Shown: positions 1-10,319 of the stretch, one piece after another
How the letters are laid out: the number at the start of each line of letters is the position of its first letter
How positions within the stretch are numbered: position 1 is the stretch's first letter
Source: an uncultured Paracoccaceae bacterium
Lineage (GTDB): Bacteria; Pseudomonadota; Alphaproteobacteria; Rhodobacterales; Rhodobacteraceae
Reading direction: 5' to 3'
Length of the DNA stretch: 64,000 nucleotides
Assembly (NCBI GenBank): GCA_947499635.1
Contig: CANMPD010000004.1
Span: 62,001 to 126,000, forward strand
Translations under genes and position numbers: made by a program
The notes under the pieces: generated by a model
Databases searched by the model: none
Told to the model about the DNA's origin: nothing
What the model saw: only the letters and a program-made list of their open reading frames with translations

Positions 1-456
1 TAAGTCATGAGATCGTGCAAAGGCTTGGGCGTCTTGGATCGGAACACAGATCGACGCAGGTACGAGGCGCGCAGATTTTACTAGGATAATTGAGAGGCGA
101 TGCAGTTGAGCATCTCCTTCACGTTGGCTCTGCAGTGGTCCCTTCATTGGCGTCTGCAGGTCCGTTGCTGGTTCAGCGAGTGATCGAACCCAGTTGAGAT
201 CTCGGTCTTGTGGGATCAAGATACGGGCCAAGTCATGATCGTAAATGCGCGCCTTTAGCGTTTCGGCCCGGCGTGCCGTGAGGCAAATTACGGGTTGTGC
301 AAGTGCGCGCAGGTCTTTTAGCCGCGCAGAGGTTAGAGTTTCTGCAGCAATTGCGAGAACCGCATGCTCTCCATTATAGATCACGATCGGCAAGCCCATA
401 CGTAGATCCACACGGGCGCGTGCAATGCGTTCTAACGTGGTTGGCAAGAGACTCAT
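1..456 (-). CDS. ribA: GTP cyclohydrolase II, N-terminal part (cut by window edge)
   Basis: Reading leftward from an ATG at 456, 152 codons stay open to the edge, so the catalytic C-terminal half lies outside. The start (MSLLPT, then ERIARARVDLRMGLP, IVIYNGEHAVLAIAAE) resembles the extended N-terminal region that alphaproteobacterial RibA proteins carry before the zinc-binding catalytic core. GTP cyclohydrolase II opens the guanine ring of GTP in the first step of riboflavin synthesis, in the cytosol. The zinc cysteines cannot be seen here, so the call rests on N-terminal resemblance only. It is divergent from the response regulator at 638. Confidence 0.65.
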   Translation of the reverse strand, partial: MSLLPTTLERIARARVDLRMGLPIVIYNGEHAVLAIAAETLTSARLKDLRALAQPVICLTARRAETLKARIYDHDLARILIPQDRDLNWVRSLAEPATDLQTPMKGPLQSQREGDAQLHRLSIILVKSARLVPASICVPIQDAQAFARSHDL

Positions 457-637
457 GAGCGGTGATTCCAGTAATGATGTAATATCGGACAGGTTTTAAC
501 GCCCGCTTGTAGGTGTAATCGCTACAAAAGTGAAACATTTACCACTCTACAGACAACTAGGCGTGAGGGATATGTTGCAACGCTTGTTCTTTTTTACGTG
601 TCGTAACATGTCTTAGACAACATTATAGGAGGCCGCC

Positions 638-1324
638 GTGGCACAATTAAAGAAAATTCTGCTTGTAGATGACGACGATGACTTGCGTGAAGCGCTGAGC
701 GAGCAGCTAATCATGACCGAAGAGTTCGACGTGTTCGAAGCAGATACTGGTGCTGGCGGTATGGATCGTACCAAAGAAGCGTTATATGATTTGATCGTTC
801 TTGATGTAGGTCTTCCGGATACGGATGGTCGTGAGTTATGCCGCCTGATGCGCAAACAGGGTGTCAAATCACCTGTGTTAATGTTGACAGGCCACGACAG
901 CGATGCGGACACGATTTTGGGTCTGGACGCAGGGGCGAATGACTACATCACGAAGCCGTTTAAATTTCCAGTTCTATTGGCGCGTATTCGTGCACAGTTG
1001 CGCCAACATGAGCAATCAGAAGACGCTGTGTTTGCGCTTGGGCCATATACTTTCAAACCATCCAGCAAGCTTTTGGTCACCGAAGACGATCGCAAAATTC
1101 GCCTAACTGAAAAAGAAACCAATATTCTGAAATACCTATACCGTTCAAGTGACGGTGTTGTACCTCGGGATGTGCTATTGCACGAGGTTTGGGGTTATAA
1201 TGCTGGTGTCACCACTCATACGCTTGAGACGCATATCTACCGTTTGCGTCAGAAGATTGAGCCGGACCCCTCAAACGCCAGACTGCTTGTGACGGAATCT
1301 GGTGGATATCGTTTGAACCTTTAA
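638..1324 (+). CDS. OmpR/PhoB-family response regulator (orphan)
   Basis: The 228-residue protein has a receiver domain (about 5-115) with the acidic cluster VDDDDD, phospho-acceptor Asp56 in LDVGLPD, Thr84 and Lys106 (TKPF), then a winged-helix DNA-binding domain (about 130-228) ending in ESGGYRLNL. It starts with GTG and has a strong Shine-Dalgarno (taggagg, 626-632) upstream. No histidine kinase gene lies nearby, so the partner and regulon are unknown. A rho-independent terminator follows at 1379, so it is probably transcribed alone. The family is certain; a specific name is not. Confidence 0.9.
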   Translation: MAQLKKILLVDDDDDLREALSEQLIMTEEFDVFEADTGAGGMDRTKEALYDLIVLDVGLPDTDGRELCRLMRKQGVKSPVLMLTGHDSDADTILGLDAGANDYITKPFKFPVLLARIRAQLRQHEQSEDAVFALGPYTFKPSSKLLVTEDDRKIRLTEKETNILKYLYRSSDGVVPRDVLLHEVWGYNAGVTTHTLETHIYRLRQKIEPDPSNARLLVTESGGYRLNL

Positions 1325-1378
1325 TCAACGGCTCCCGCGCATATCCGGGTTATGATATGCAACCTCCCTGTTGGACTT

Positions 1379-1405
1379 GCCGGGCCTTGTGCCCGGCATT
1401 TTTTA
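1379..1405 (+). terminator. rho-independent terminator after the response regulator
   Basis: A 7-bp GC-rich stem (GCCGGGC, 1379-1385, pairing with GCCCGGC, 1391-1397; loop CTTGT) is followed by ATTTTTTATTT. It lies between the stop at 1324 and the xth start at 1512, and it argues against the longer xth reading frame that would begin inside it at 1371. Confidence 0.85.
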
Positions 1406-1511
1406 TTTCAAATACAGGTGGGGATGCAATGATTTGTATATCAAATGGGTGGCGTTTCATTCGATATTTGAGGCAAATAGGCTCAACCTGAATCAACAGA
1501 GAGTTCTTGCG

Positions 1512-2300
1512 ATGACCTTTACCCTTGCGACTTGGAATATTAACTCAGTCCGCCTACGCGAAGCCCTGGTTGCTCAGCTTTTGCGCGATGAAGGTCCGGA
1601 TGTACTGTGTTTGCAAGAATGTAAAAGTCCAGTGGACAAAATTCCGATGGATGCATTTCGGGATCTCGGTTACGCGCATATGATCGCGCGGGGACAAAAA
1701 GGATACAATGGCGTCGCTATCTTGTCTCGTCTTCCAATCGAAGATGCTGGCAGCAAGGATTTTGCGGACCTTGGTCACGCTCGACATGTTGCTGGCCGTT
1801 TGGCGAATGGTGTGACGATCCATAATTTCTACGTCCCAGCAGGGGGTGATAAGCCCGACCGCGAGGTGAACGAAAAATTCGGTCAGAAGCTCGATTATTT
1901 GACGGATATGCGAGATTGGTTTCATTCAGAAACACCTCAGCGCGCGATTTTGGTGGGAGACCTAAACATCGCTCCGCGTGAGGATGATGTATGGGATCAT
2001 AAAAAAATGCTCAAGATTGTCAGTCATACACCAATTGAGGTTGAGGCTTTCCAAGCCGTGATGGAGGCAGGGGATTGGCACGATGTGACCCGCGCAGATA
2101 TTCCTGATGGGCTCCTTTATAGTTGGTGGAGCTATCGCGCTAAAGACTGGGATGCCGCAGATAAGGGGCGGCGACTTGATCATATTTGGGCGACAGGTGA
2201 TATTAAAGACAAGGCCCATTCTAGTCGCGTGCTGCGCCACGCGCGGGGGTGGGAAAAACCCAGCGACCACGCGCCGGTTTTTGCGACGTTTGATTTGTAA
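1512..2300 (+). CDS. xth: exodeoxyribonuclease III
   Basis: This is a 262-residue EEP-fold nuclease, the usual length for ExoIII/XthA. It shows the motifs WNINS (Asn9), LQECK (catalytic Glu36), GDLNIAP (Asp/Asn of the active site), RRLDHIWA and a C-terminal SDHAPV histidine. The enzyme cuts the backbone at abasic sites and has 3'-5' exonuclease activity in base excision repair. The frame is open 47 codons further upstream, but that part runs through a terminator. The ATG at 1512 begins exactly where the family begins (MTFTLATWNINS). Confidence 0.93.
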   Translation: MTFTLATWNINSVRLREALVAQLLRDEGPDVLCLQECKSPVDKIPMDAFRDLGYAHMIARGQKGYNGVAILSRLPIEDAGSKDFADLGHARHVAGRLANGVTIHNFYVPAGGDKPDREVNEKFGQKLDYLTDMRDWFHSETPQRAILVGDLNIAPREDDVWDHKKMLKIVSHTPIEVEAFQAVMEAGDWHDVTRADIPDGLLYSWWSYRAKDWDAADKGRRLDHIWATGDIKDKAHSSRVLRHARGWEKPSDHAPVFATFDL

Positions 2301-2363
2301 GACGGCTGAAGCAGATGCTCCCGCCCGTCGACGGATCTGCCGAACCGCTCTCGTTGGGCCAGG

Positions 2364-2384
2364 CAGCGCGCCTATGGCGCGCTG
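2364..2384. repeat. perfect 9-bp hairpin between xth and cnoX
   Basis: CAGCGCGCC (2364-2372) and GGCGCGCTG (2376-2384) form a perfect stem with a TAT loop. No T-run follows, so it is not a standard terminator. It may be a REP-like element or an mRNA-stabilising hairpin for the xth transcript. Confidence 0.45.
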
Positions 2385-2468
2385 TGGGTGCATTTCGTGA
2401 AGTCTGCCCTTGGTTTCTGATGGGGAAGGCGACATATAGAGAGCAAGTTCCAATTGGAGACCAAGCAG

Positions 2469-3404
2469 ATGATTGATATTCTAGGAGGCGCAACAGCGCC
2501 CGAAGCCGTAACAGATCTCATCAAAGACGTAGGCGAACAAAGCTTTATGCAGGATGTTGTTGAGACATCCATGCAAGTGCCCGTGATCGTTGACTTCTGG
2601 GCCCCTTGGTGTGGTCCATGTAAAACGCTAGGACCTATGCTGGAAGCGGCTGTGACCAAAGCCAAAGGTGCGGTCAAGATGGCAAAGGTTAATGTGGATG
2701 AGTGCCAGCAACTTGCAGCAGCTTTGGCGCAGCAAGGTCTCCCTTTGCAGTCAATTCCGACGGTGGTTGCGTTTTACCAAGGGCGTCCCGTTGATATGTT
2801 TCAAGGTGCTGTCCCGCAATCTGAAATTGAGAGCTTTGTGGCACGCATGGCCGAAGCTGGCGGCGGTAGTGCGGATGGCGGCCTTACTGAGGCGCTTACC
2901 ATGGCTGAAGAAATGCTTGAAAATGGCGAGCACGAGGACGCTGTACAGATTTTTACAGCTGTGATGGGCGAAGACGACCAGAACGCCGCAGCATATGGCG
3001 GTCTGGCACGTACGTATGTTGCGATGGGTGAACTGGATCAGGCGGAGGCTGTGCTAAATGGTGCTCCTGCGGCGATCGGTGATGCGACGGAGATCGAAGC
3101 TGCCTATGCGCAAATTGAATTGGCGCGGCAGGCTGAAAATGCAGGCCCAGTGGCTGAATTACGCGCAAAGGTAGAGGCTGCGCCGGACGACCATCAGGCT
3201 CGGTTTGATCTTGCACAGGCGTTGCAGGCGACTGATGAAATGCAGGCAGCCGTAAATGAGTTGTTGGAAATTTTTCGTCAAGACCGAGAGTGGAATGAAG
3301 GGGCTGCCAAAGCACAGTTGTTCACGATTTTTGACGCGCTTAAGCCCAATGACCCAATCGTTTTGGCGGGGCGTCGAAAACTTACATCGATGATATTTGT
3401 CTAA
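2469..3404 (+). CDS. cnoX: thioredoxin-TPR protein of the CnoX/YbbN family
   Basis: The N-terminal thioredoxin domain (about 20-125) keeps the CXXC pair Cys48/Cys51 in WAPWCGPCK and the cis-Pro loop SIPTV. The remaining residues form TPR-like helices (SADGGLTEALTMAEEML onward). CnoX proteins act as redox-linked holdases that hand clients to GroEL and protect against chlorine stress; here the retained CXXC suggests an active thioredoxin. A TTG at 2454 is in frame, but GGAGA at 2456-2460 sits 8 nt before the ATG at 2469, which I take as the start (311 residues). Confidence 0.85.
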   Translation: MIDILGGATAPEAVTDLIKDVGEQSFMQDVVETSMQVPVIVDFWAPWCGPCKTLGPMLEAAVTKAKGAVKMAKVNVDECQQLAAALAQQGLPLQSIPTVVAFYQGRPVDMFQGAVPQSEIESFVARMAEAGGGSADGGLTEALTMAEEMLENGEHEDAVQIFTAVMGEDDQNAAAYGGLARTYVAMGELDQAEAVLNGAPAAIGDATEIEAAYAQIELARQAENAGPVAELRAKVEAAPDDHQARFDLAQALQATDEMQAAVNELLEIFRQDREWNEGAAKAQLFTIFDALKPNDPIVLAGRRKLTSMIFV

Positions 3405-3431
3405 TGGGCTGTGCGCACTAGATATCTGATT

Positions 3432-4052
3432 ATGATACAGCTTGCCGACCTCCCCGATATCTTACCTATTTTCCCTTTGCCCAGTGCAGTTTTACTGCCT
3501 CGGGCAAAGTTACCTTTGCATTTATTCGAACCTCGTTACTTACAGATGTTTGAGGATTGCCTGAAAACGTCTCAGCGACTTGTTGGGATGATCCAGCCCA
3601 GTGGCGATGGTTTGCATCGTGTTGGCTGTGCAGGGCGTGTCACACAGTTTTCTGAAACGGACGACGGCCGCTATATGATTACCTTGACGGGGATTTCTCG
3701 TTTTGTTTTTGCACAAGAGGTTGATGGGTTTACGCCATATAGACGTGCGCGCGTTAATTGGCAGCCTTTTGAAGGCGACATGCATAGTGAAACATGTGAT
3801 TTTAACCGGGCGCATCTGCTGGATCTGCTTGCGCGATTGTTTGCGTCACGAGGGCTATCGACTGACTTGGACGGATTACAGGACGCCGGGGATGAGATGT
3901 TGATTAATTCGCTTTCGATGATGTTGGACTTTTCACCTGAGGATAAGCAAGCTTTGGTCGAGGCATCGGATTTAACAGCACGGGTGCAGGTTTTGACGGC
4001 GTTGATTGAGTTTGCACTGCGTAGTGGCGTCAAAGATGACGCAATCCAATAA
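3432..4052 (+). CDS. LON peptidase N-terminal (substrate-binding) domain protein
   Basis: The 206-residue protein starts LADLPDILPIFPLPSAVLLP and continues LPLHLFEPRYLQM, the signature of the LON-SB domain. No AAA+ ATPase or protease Ser-Lys dyad follows, so it is a stand-alone domain of unknown client. It lies 27 bp after the CnoX gene and 24 bp before the Trm112 gene, a likely operon. A GTG at 3411 is an alternative start that adds seven residues; the ATG at 3432 fits the family better. Confidence 0.85.
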   Translation: MIQLADLPDILPIFPLPSAVLLPRAKLPLHLFEPRYLQMFEDCLKTSQRLVGMIQPSGDGLHRVGCAGRVTQFSETDDGRYMITLTGISRFVFAQEVDGFTPYRRARVNWQPFEGDMHSETCDFNRAHLLDLLARLFASRGLSTDLDGLQDAGDEMLINSLSMMLDFSPEDKQALVEASDLTARVQVLTALIEFALRSGVKDDAIQ

Positions 4053-4076
4053 TTAAATTTAAATGAGGCTCGATCC

Positions 4077-4277
4077 ATGAGTGAACAAAGTATCCCAACG
4101 GCCACAACACCGTTTGACCGCCGTATGCTTGAGGCATTGATCTGCCCAGAAACACAGACAGTTCTGGAGTATGATGTTGAGGCTCAAGAGCTTATTTCGA
4201 AATCGGCCAATTTGGCTTATCCAATTCGCAACGGCATTCCTGTTATGCTTCGAGACGAGGCGCGCACGATAGATTAG
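4077..4277 (+). CDS. Trm112/YcaR family protein
   Basis: This 66-residue protein contains [16 protein letters not shown] and [16 protein letters not shown], the hallmark of the Trm112 family. Bacterial members are small proteins often linked to methyltransferase activation, but their client here is not known. Only one of the usual zinc-ligand cysteines is visible (ICPE), so zinc is probably not bound. It is the last gene of the xth-cnoX-LON group and ends convergently, 8 bp from the hydroxylase gene stop. Confidence 0.88.
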   Translation: MSEQSIPTATTPFDRRMLEALICPETQTVLEYDVEAQELISKSANLAYPIRNGIPVMLRDEARTID

Positions 4278-4285
4278 GGTGCGCT

Positions 4286-5512
4286 TTAAATCGGGCGCCC
4301 CTGTAGTAATTTGGGGATATCCCCAGACAGGCCTGCTGCCTCTTGTACAAAGCCACGCCGTAGGCCGCCAATCGCACCGGTTAGTCCAAGTCCTATATCA
4401 CGCCCCAAGCGTAACAATGGATTGTCATTTGAAAACAGCCTGTTGAATTGATCGGTCGCAAGGGCTAGCGATGCGGTATCAAACCGCCGCCATTGTTGAT
4501 AACGTGCAAGAACCAAAGGCGAAGCGGGGTCTTCTCCGCGGCGTGATGCTTGGATGATAACTTCGACAAGAGCGGCAATATCACGCAAGCCCGCATTCAG
4601 CCCTTGGCCCGCGATAGGATGCAGACCATGGGCGGCATCACCTACAAGAGCAAGGCGGGTTTCAATAAAGCTATTGGCGAGAGTGAGCCGTAGAGGGTAA
4701 GAAAAGCGCTGCCCGGCAAGGGAAATGTCACCAAGGAAATCTCCAAAGCGCGGTTTTAAGATCGAGAGATAGTCGGCTTCTGACATCGCTTGTATGGCAG
4801 CGGCCGCATTGGTCTTTTCACTCCATACGATTGAGCTGCGATTGCCTGTCAGGGGTAAAATAGCCAATGGCCCAGGAGGCATGAAAAATTGATGCGCAAT
4901 GCCGTCATGAGGCTTTTCATGTTCGATTGCGCAAACCAAACCGGTCTGGCCATAATCCCAACCCGTGCGTTTGATGCCTGCGCGCTGTGCGGTACCGCTG
5001 TCGCGTCCATCAGCGCCAATCAATAGCGCGCCAGAGTAAACACTGCCGTCAGCGAGGGTCACAGACACCTGATCGCGTGTGGTTTCTTGATGAACAACAG
5101 GGGTGCCGGTGATTTGAGTGATCGCAGGTGTCGCATCTATTGCTGCCAACAAAGCCTTCCGTAGATAACGATCTTCGACCATGTAGCCCATCGGACCATC
5201 GTCTAAGTCACCTTGTTCGAAATGGACAAATAAAGGTGAGGGGCCGTGCCCTGCGTGACCATCGCTCACTTTTATTTCACGCATGGGCTGTGTGTGTTCT
5301 TCGATCCCGTGCCACACACCGATTTTATCCAACATTCGGGTTGATGCCAGCGCCAGCGCATAAGAACGGCCGTCGAAATTTCTTTGAAGCCGCGTGTCAC
5401 GAGGGACAGAGTCTATAAGTGTGACGGCATGGCCATGTTGGGCCATCGCAAGTGCAAGAACAGGACCGTTCAAGCCGCCTCCGACGATTAATATGGGATG
5501 TGTCTGGGTCAT
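4286..5512 (-). CDS. UbiH/UbiF/VisC-family FAD monooxygenase (ubiquinone hydroxylase)
   Basis: The 408-residue flavoprotein has the FAD dinucleotide motif near the start (ILIVGGGLNGPVLALAMAQHG), the middle motif LLIGADGRDSG and the FAD ribityl motif LVGDAAHGLHPIAGQGLNAGLRD (partly quoted: GDAAHGLHP). These define the class A hydroxylases that hydroxylate the ubiquinone ring. Which ring position it acts on cannot be told from sequence. The frame allows an ATG 15 codons upstream (5557); I chose the one at 5512, which places the Rossmann strand at the usual distance. Confidence 0.85.
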   Translation of the reverse strand: MTQTHPILIVGGGLNGPVLALAMAQHGHAVTLIDSVPRDTRLQRNFDGRSYALALASTRMLDKIGVWHGIEEHTQPMREIKVSDGHAGHGPSPLFVHFEQGDLDDGPMGYMVEDRYLRKALLAAIDATPAITQITGTPVVHQETTRDQVSVTLADGSVYSGALLIGADGRDSGTAQRAGIKRTGWDYGQTGLVCAIEHEKPHDGIAHQFFMPPGPLAILPLTGNRSSIVWSEKTNAAAAIQAMSEADYLSILKPRFGDFLGDISLAGQRFSYPLRLTLANSFIETRLALVGDAAHGLHPIAGQGLNAGLRDIAALVEVIIQASRRGEDPASPLVLARYQQWRRFDTASLALATDQFNRLFSNDNPLLRLGRDIGLGLTGAIGGLRRGFVQEAAGLSGDIPKLLQGRPI

Positions 5513-5731
5513 GTGATTGAATATGGCGTGCGCGGGGAAATTGTCCATGGGGATCAATGCCGCAGTTGCGGATTTATTAAGGTTTGTTGATCAAAGGCCC
5601 TTATCCAGCATGCGGGAAAGTCACAGTGATTCGCTTTGCCTAACCCCTACATGAACTGTCGCTGGACGAAGTCGGGATTGCATTGTAACTTGAGTGCAAA
5701 CTGGGGCGAAAATGATCCCGAAAATTGAGGC

Positions 5732-6916
5732 ATGACTATGAACTTTCCTGAGCGGTTTGCATCCCTTCCGCCTTATGCGTTCCCGCGTTTGCGCGCGCTG
5801 CTTGATCCGCATGCTCCGGGTGGTGACCCTGTGCAGCTGACGATTGGTGAACCTCAGCATAAATTTCCTGCGTGGGTCACAGAGATTATTGCGGAAAACG
5901 CTGCTGGCTTTAATAAATATCCTCAAAACGAGGGCAGTGATGATTTGCGTCAGGCTATGGCCGACTGGGTCGCGCGGCGTTATAAGGTCTCACTGGACCC
6001 TGCAACACAGCTGATGGCTTTGAATGGGACGCGGGAAGGGTTGTATAATGCGGCTATGGCGCTGTGCCCTGAAGAGAAGAACGGGCAAAAACCTGTTATT
6101 CTGGTGCCAAATCCCTTTTATCAGGTCTATATGATCGCAGCAATTTCTGTTGCTGCAGAGCCTGTGTTCGTACCCGCCACGGCAGCCACAGGCCATTTGC
6201 CGGATTATGCGAGCCTGCCACCCGAAATTTTAAACCGGGTGACTGCGGCTTATATTTGCTCTCCAGCAAATCCGCAGGGCGCTGTCGCTAGCCGGACGTA
6301 TTGGACCCAACTTATTCAGCTTGCTGAGAAGTATGATTTCAAGATCTTTGCGGATGAATGCTATTCTGAAATTTATCGCGATACGGCTCCCATTGGGGCT
6401 CTGACTATTGCAGATGAACTCGGGACAGACCCTGAACGCGTGGTTTTGTTCAACTCGCTGTCTAAGCGATCAAACTTGCCAGGGTTGCGGGCAGGTTTAA
6501 TCGCTGGCGGTCCGGAAACGATTAAACGCGTTAAGACGCTGCGGTCTTATTCAGGATCGCCTAGTCCTGCACCATTGCAGGCGGCGGCTGCCAAGGTTTG
6601 GGCCGATGAAGAGCATGTGATCGCGAACCGTGCTTTGTACCAGGAAAAATTTGTCATCGCAGATGAGGTGTTTTCGGGGTTGCAAGGCTATCTGCCGCTC
6701 GAAGCAGGTTTCTTCTTATGGTTGCCGGTTGATGACGGTGTGGCAGCTACTGTGAAGCTTTGGACGCAAACAGGTGTTAAGGTTCTACCGGGGGCGTATT
6801 TGGCGCAGGGCGAGGGAGCTCAAAACCCCGGTCACGAATTTATCCGTGTGGCGCTTGTTGCTGACGCAGAACAAACGCGAACTGCGCTGATAACTTTGCG
6901 AGACTGTCTATACTAG
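5732..6916 (+). CDS. class I/II PLP aminotransferase, probably succinyldiaminopimelate transaminase (DapC-like)
   Basis: The 394-residue fold-type I protein has LTIGEPQHKFP, the NPQG-containing segment SPANPQGAVASR, ADECYSEIY, and the PLP lysine in NSLSKRSNLPGLRAG. The SKRSNLPGLR form with arginine is typical of the DapC/DapL-like group, which makes N-succinyl-LL-diaminopimelate in lysine and cell wall synthesis. The substrate is an inference from this resemblance and from location directly before ftsK. An in-frame ATG six bases downstream is an equally good start. Confidence 0.75.
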   Translation: MTMNFPERFASLPPYAFPRLRALLDPHAPGGDPVQLTIGEPQHKFPAWVTEIIAENAAGFNKYPQNEGSDDLRQAMADWVARRYKVSLDPATQLMALNGTREGLYNAAMALCPEEKNGQKPVILVPNPFYQVYMIAAISVAAEPVFVPATAATGHLPDYASLPPEILNRVTAAYICSPANPQGAVASRTYWTQLIQLAEKYDFKIFADECYSEIYRDTAPIGALTIADELGTDPERVVLFNSLSKRSNLPGLRAGLIAGGPETIKRVKTLRSYSGSPSPAPLQAAAAKVWADEEHVIANRALYQEKFVIADEVFSGLQGYLPLEAGFFLWLPVDDGVAATVKLWTQTGVKVLPGAYLAQGEGAQNPGHEFIRVALVADAEQTRTALITLRDCLY

Positions 6917-7028
6917 ACAACTGCTTCCAGACGTTAGTTTGGGGCCAACAATAAAATAAATGATAACCAGCAAAGCGGTACACGAGCGAAACAGCCAGCC
7001 GCATTGCATATGGAACCCGAGGTTAGGC

Positions 7029-10000
7029 ATGGCATTTCAGACCCGTGGCAGAGATCCGCTGCTAGATAGCAATATGCAAGCCGCTATTGAAAAACGCGGT
7101 AAAGAGCTGATTGGGCTCGGCCTTATTGTGCTTGGTTTAATCGTCGCTGTAATGATTGGATCTTACGCACCAGATGATAGCAACTGGATGGTTTCAAGCG
7201 ATGCTCCAGTGCAGAACTGGATGGGGCAAACCGGCGCATCCATTGCTTTTATTTTAATAACTTTTCTAGGCTTGGGCAGCTGGGCTATTTCTGTATTCTG
7301 CCTGTGCTGGGGGATGCGGTTCATGTTACATCGTGGAGCCGAGCGAATTGTTTGGCCGTCCTTGATGTTGATCGTCTGGCTGATCGTTGTTGCTTTGCAT
7401 TTTGAAACGTTATTGCCTGATGGTGAGTGGCAGAATTTTCACAGTTTTGGCCTCGGCGGAATGATTGGTAATACCGCATTGGGTGGGCTGTTGGCACTTT
7501 TGCCGTTCGGCCTGGCGTTTTTGGTGAAATCTCTCTCCTTTATCACAGCACTTGGCGCGATCATGCTGGGTGTTTTTGTGTTGGGATTTTCGCGCACGGA
7601 ACTGTTTGCGATCGGGCGTTTTGTCGTTCTTGGTCTCATCCTCTGTTATGATTGTATCGCACGCCTGCTGGGGCGCGGTGCGACAACAGGTCTGCAAGCG
7701 GCCAAGGATCTTGGGGCGCGTCGGGCTCAGGTGAATGCGGGAAATACGGGGGCGTATGCCTTTGAACAAGATGCCGATAGCTCTGCGCAAGAACAGGCTA
7801 TTGCTTTTGCAGAGGCCCCCTTTTCTGATCGTGAAGAGGCACCATATGAGCAAGCGGAAGATGAGTATGCCCAATATAACACTGCGCAATTTAGAACCTA
7901 TCCAGCAGTAGATTCTACGCCACAGACGCAGCCAAATTATCAGGCGGAATTGCCAATATCAGAGCCTGAACAGCCTAAGTTGGGATTGTTCAGCCGTGCC
8001 AGCAGTTTTATTCGCGGCGCTGATGCAGCCTCTGAACCAGTGATTGATGACGAAGTGATCGAGGGCATAGAGGGTGACCCGTTCGCTGATCTTGAAAACC
8101 TCTCTGGCGACGAACGTATTTCGCAAAAAATCGCCAACGCGGTTCGCATCCGGCGCGCCCGTACTGCGCCTGATATGCCGTTAACAAAAGGTCGTGGAAA
8201 GCGCCCTGAGCCGTTGATTTTTAATCCCAATAAAACAGCAGCCGCGACCACGGGGGTTGAGCCGTTGTTGACAGCAGAGGCTTTGCAACCCACTCTCGCG
8301 GCGCCATCGGATATGCTTTCGGAAGAGGGCAGCTATGATCATGAAACTATGGCAGGCGCGCACATAGACTATCAGAATTATGATCATATACAGCCGTCAG
8401 AACCTGCTCTGGATTCGACAATGAGCGAACACCAGCCCGAATACCAATCCGAGGCTGAAGCGATTTCTGCACAGTTTGGTGACTCCTTTGATAAGGCTGG
8501 CCATGAAGCGGCCCCGCTAGCACAGACACGCATTGCACGATCTGAAACTGTTGCGCCTGCTCCTATCGTTCCGGTTTCGGATATTCCGGTTGCACAGGAA
8601 CGCAAAGCAGTTGTTGAGAAGCCGCAAACAAGATCCTTGCAGCCTTCAACACGTGCACGCGCCGAAGCACAGCCGAATTTGTTTAACGCAGAGGATAGCG
8701 ATTTTGAATTGCCGCCTCTGTCCCTATTAGCAAGTGCAGATAATATTGAACGGCATCATCTGAGTGATGAAGCGTTGGAAGAAAACGCACGTATGCTGGA
8801 AAACGTGTTGGATGATTATGGGATAAAGGGCGAAATCGTATCTGTGCGCCCTGGTCCAGTTGTCACAATGTACGAGCTAGAGCCTGCACCAGGTTTGAAA
8901 GCCTCGCGGGTTATTGGGTTGGCAGATGATATTGCACGCTCCATGTCTGCACTTTCTGCGCGTGTGTCTACTGTGCCTGGGCGATCGGTGATCGGTATTG
9001 AACTCCCCAATGAAAATCGCGAGATGGTCAGTTTTCGCGAAATGCTCTCTAGTCGGGATTACGGCGATGGGAATCAAGCACTGCCATTGGCATTGGGTAA
9101 GGATATAGGCGGGGATGCCGTGGTGGCAAACCTCGCTAAGATGCCGCACCTGTTGATCGCAGGGACGACGGGGTCAGGTAAATCTGTGGCGATCAATACG
9201 ATGATCTTATCGCTGCTGTACAAGTTAACGCCTGATGAATGTCGCCTTATTATGATCGATCCAAAGATGCTGGAATTGTCGGTTTATGATGGCATCCCAC
9301 ATCTTCTGTCGCCTGTTGTGACAGATCCCAAAAAAGCGGTCGTTGCTTTGAAATGGGCTGTGGGAGAAATGGAAGATCGGTATCGTAAAATGTCCAAAAT
9401 GGGTGTGCGCAATATCGCCGGCTACAATGGGCGCGTCGCCGAAGCTTTGGCCAAAGACGAGATGTTTTCACGGACTGTGCAAACTGGTTTTGACGAAGAG
9501 ACTGGCGAGCCGATTTTCGAAACAGAAGAGTTTGAACCGAAGAAACTACCATATATCGTTGTGATTGTCGACGAGATGGCGGATTTGATGATGGTCGCGG
9601 GCAAAGAGATCGAGGCCTGCATTCAACGTTTGGCTCAGATGGCACGTGCTTCTGGTATTCACCTTGTTATGGCCACACAGCGCCCGTCTGTGGATGTGAT
9701 CACAGGCACAATTAAGGCGAACTTCCCCACGCGGATTTCATTCCAAGTGACCTCTAAAATTGATAGCCGAACGATCCTTGGTGAAATGGGGGCAGAACAG
9801 CTATTGGGCATGGGGGACATGCTATATATGGCGGGTGGCTCTAAGATTACCCGTTGTCATGGGCCGTTCGTATCTGACGAAGAAGTTGAAGAGGTTGTTA
9901 ACCATCTGAAGCAATTTGGTCCGCCTGAATATGTTGGTGGTGTACTGGATGGTCCGTCCGAGGATAAGGCCGAAAATATTGACGCGGTGTTGGGGCTAAA

Positions 10001-10214
10001 TACAGGTGGAAACACGAACAGTGAAAACGCGCTTTATGATCAGGCAGTGGCGATTGTGATTAAAGACCGTAAATGCTCGACCTCTTACATCCAACGCAAG
10101 TTGGGAATTGGTTACAACAAAGCAGCACGCCTTGTAGAGCAAATGGAAGAAGAAAGGCTGGTTTCATCGGCCAACCATGTCGGGAAACGTGAAATCCTTG
10201 TTCCTGAACAATAA
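7029..10214 (+). CDS. ftsK: DNA translocase FtsK
   Basis: The 1061-residue protein has four to five N-terminal membrane helices (about 15-190), a long acidic/Pro-Gln-rich linker (about 220-570), the alpha/beta motor domains with Walker A GTTGSGKS (about 711-718) and Walker [12 protein letters not shown], the RPSVDVITG motif, and a C-terminal gamma winged helix ([17 protein letters not shown]) that reads KOPS sites. It couples septum formation to chromosome dimer resolution. The frame is open 23 codons upstream; the ATG at 7029, with a GAGG box 7 nt before it, gives the usual start [11 protein letters not shown]. Confidence 0.96.
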   Translation: MAFQTRGRDPLLDSNMQAAIEKRGKELIGLGLIVLGLIVAVMIGSYAPDDSNWMVSSDAPVQNWMGQTGASIAFILITFLGLGSWAISVFCLCWGMRFMLHRGAERIVWPSLMLIVWLIVVALHFETLLPDGEWQNFHSFGLGGMIGNTALGGLLALLPFGLAFLVKSLSFITALGAIMLGVFVLGFSRTELFAIGRFVVLGLILCYDCIARLLGRGATTGLQAAKDLGARRAQVNAGNTGAYAFEQDADSSAQEQAIAFAEAPFSDREEAPYEQAEDEYAQYNTAQFRTYPAVDSTPQTQPNYQAELPISEPEQPKLGLFSRASSFIRGADAASEPVIDDEVIEGIEGDPFADLENLSGDERISQKIANAVRIRRARTAPDMPLTKGRGKRPEPLIFNPNKTAAATTGVEPLLTAEALQPTLAAPSDMLSEEGSYDHETMAGAHIDYQNYDHIQPSEPALDSTMSEHQPEYQSEAEAISAQFGDSFDKAGHEAAPLAQTRIARSETVAPAPIVPVSDIPVAQERKAVVEKPQTRSLQPSTRARAEAQPNLFNAEDSDFELPPLSLLASADNIERHHLSDEALEENARMLENVLDDYGIKGEIVSVRPGPVVTMYELEPAPGLKASRVIGLADDIARSMSALSARVSTVPGRSVIGIELPNENREMVSFREMLSSRDYGDGNQALPLALGKDIGGDAVVANLAKMPHLLIAGTTGSGKSVAINTMILSLLYKLTPDECRLIMIDPKMLELSVYDGIPHLLSPVVTDPKKAVVALKWAVGEMEDRYRKMSKMGVRNIAGYNGRVAEALAKDEMFSRTVQTGFDEETGEPIFETEEFEPKKLPYIVVIVDEMADLMMVAGKEIEACIQRLAQMARASGIHLVMATQRPSVDVITGTIKANFPTRISFQVTSKIDSRTILGEMGAEQLLGMGDMLYMAGGSKITRCHGPFVSDEEVEEVVNHLKQFGPPEYVGGVLDGPSEDKAENIDAVLGLNTGGNTNSENALYDQAVAIVIKDRKCSTSYIQRKLGIGYNKAARLVEQMEEERLVSSANHVGKREILVPEQ

Positions 10215-10259
10215 GATCCACACATGAGTTAGATGCGAAATGTGTGAAAACCTGCTTAT

Positions 10260-10294
10260 GAGGTCATGCGATATCGTATGACCTCTTTCTTTTT
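10260..10294 (+). terminator. rho-independent terminator between ftsK and lolA
   Basis: GAGGTCATGCGATATCGTATGACCTC (10260-10285, given as a palindrome with one G-T pair; 13-bp half-stem) is followed by TTTCTTTTTG. It ends the ftsK transcript and lies within the over-long lolA frame, which supports the later lolA start. A weaker hairpin (CACACAT/ATGTGTG, 10219-10246) precedes it. Confidence 0.85.
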
Positions 10295-10319
10295 GCCTTT
10301 ATCTACATATGTTCATGAT

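Noticed and set aside
1371-1511. Longer xth start at 1371
   Set aside because: It would lie in a terminator, has no ribosome-binding site and lacks family similarity.
10266-10319. Longer lolA start
   Set aside because: It begins inside the ftsK terminator and would hide the signal peptide.
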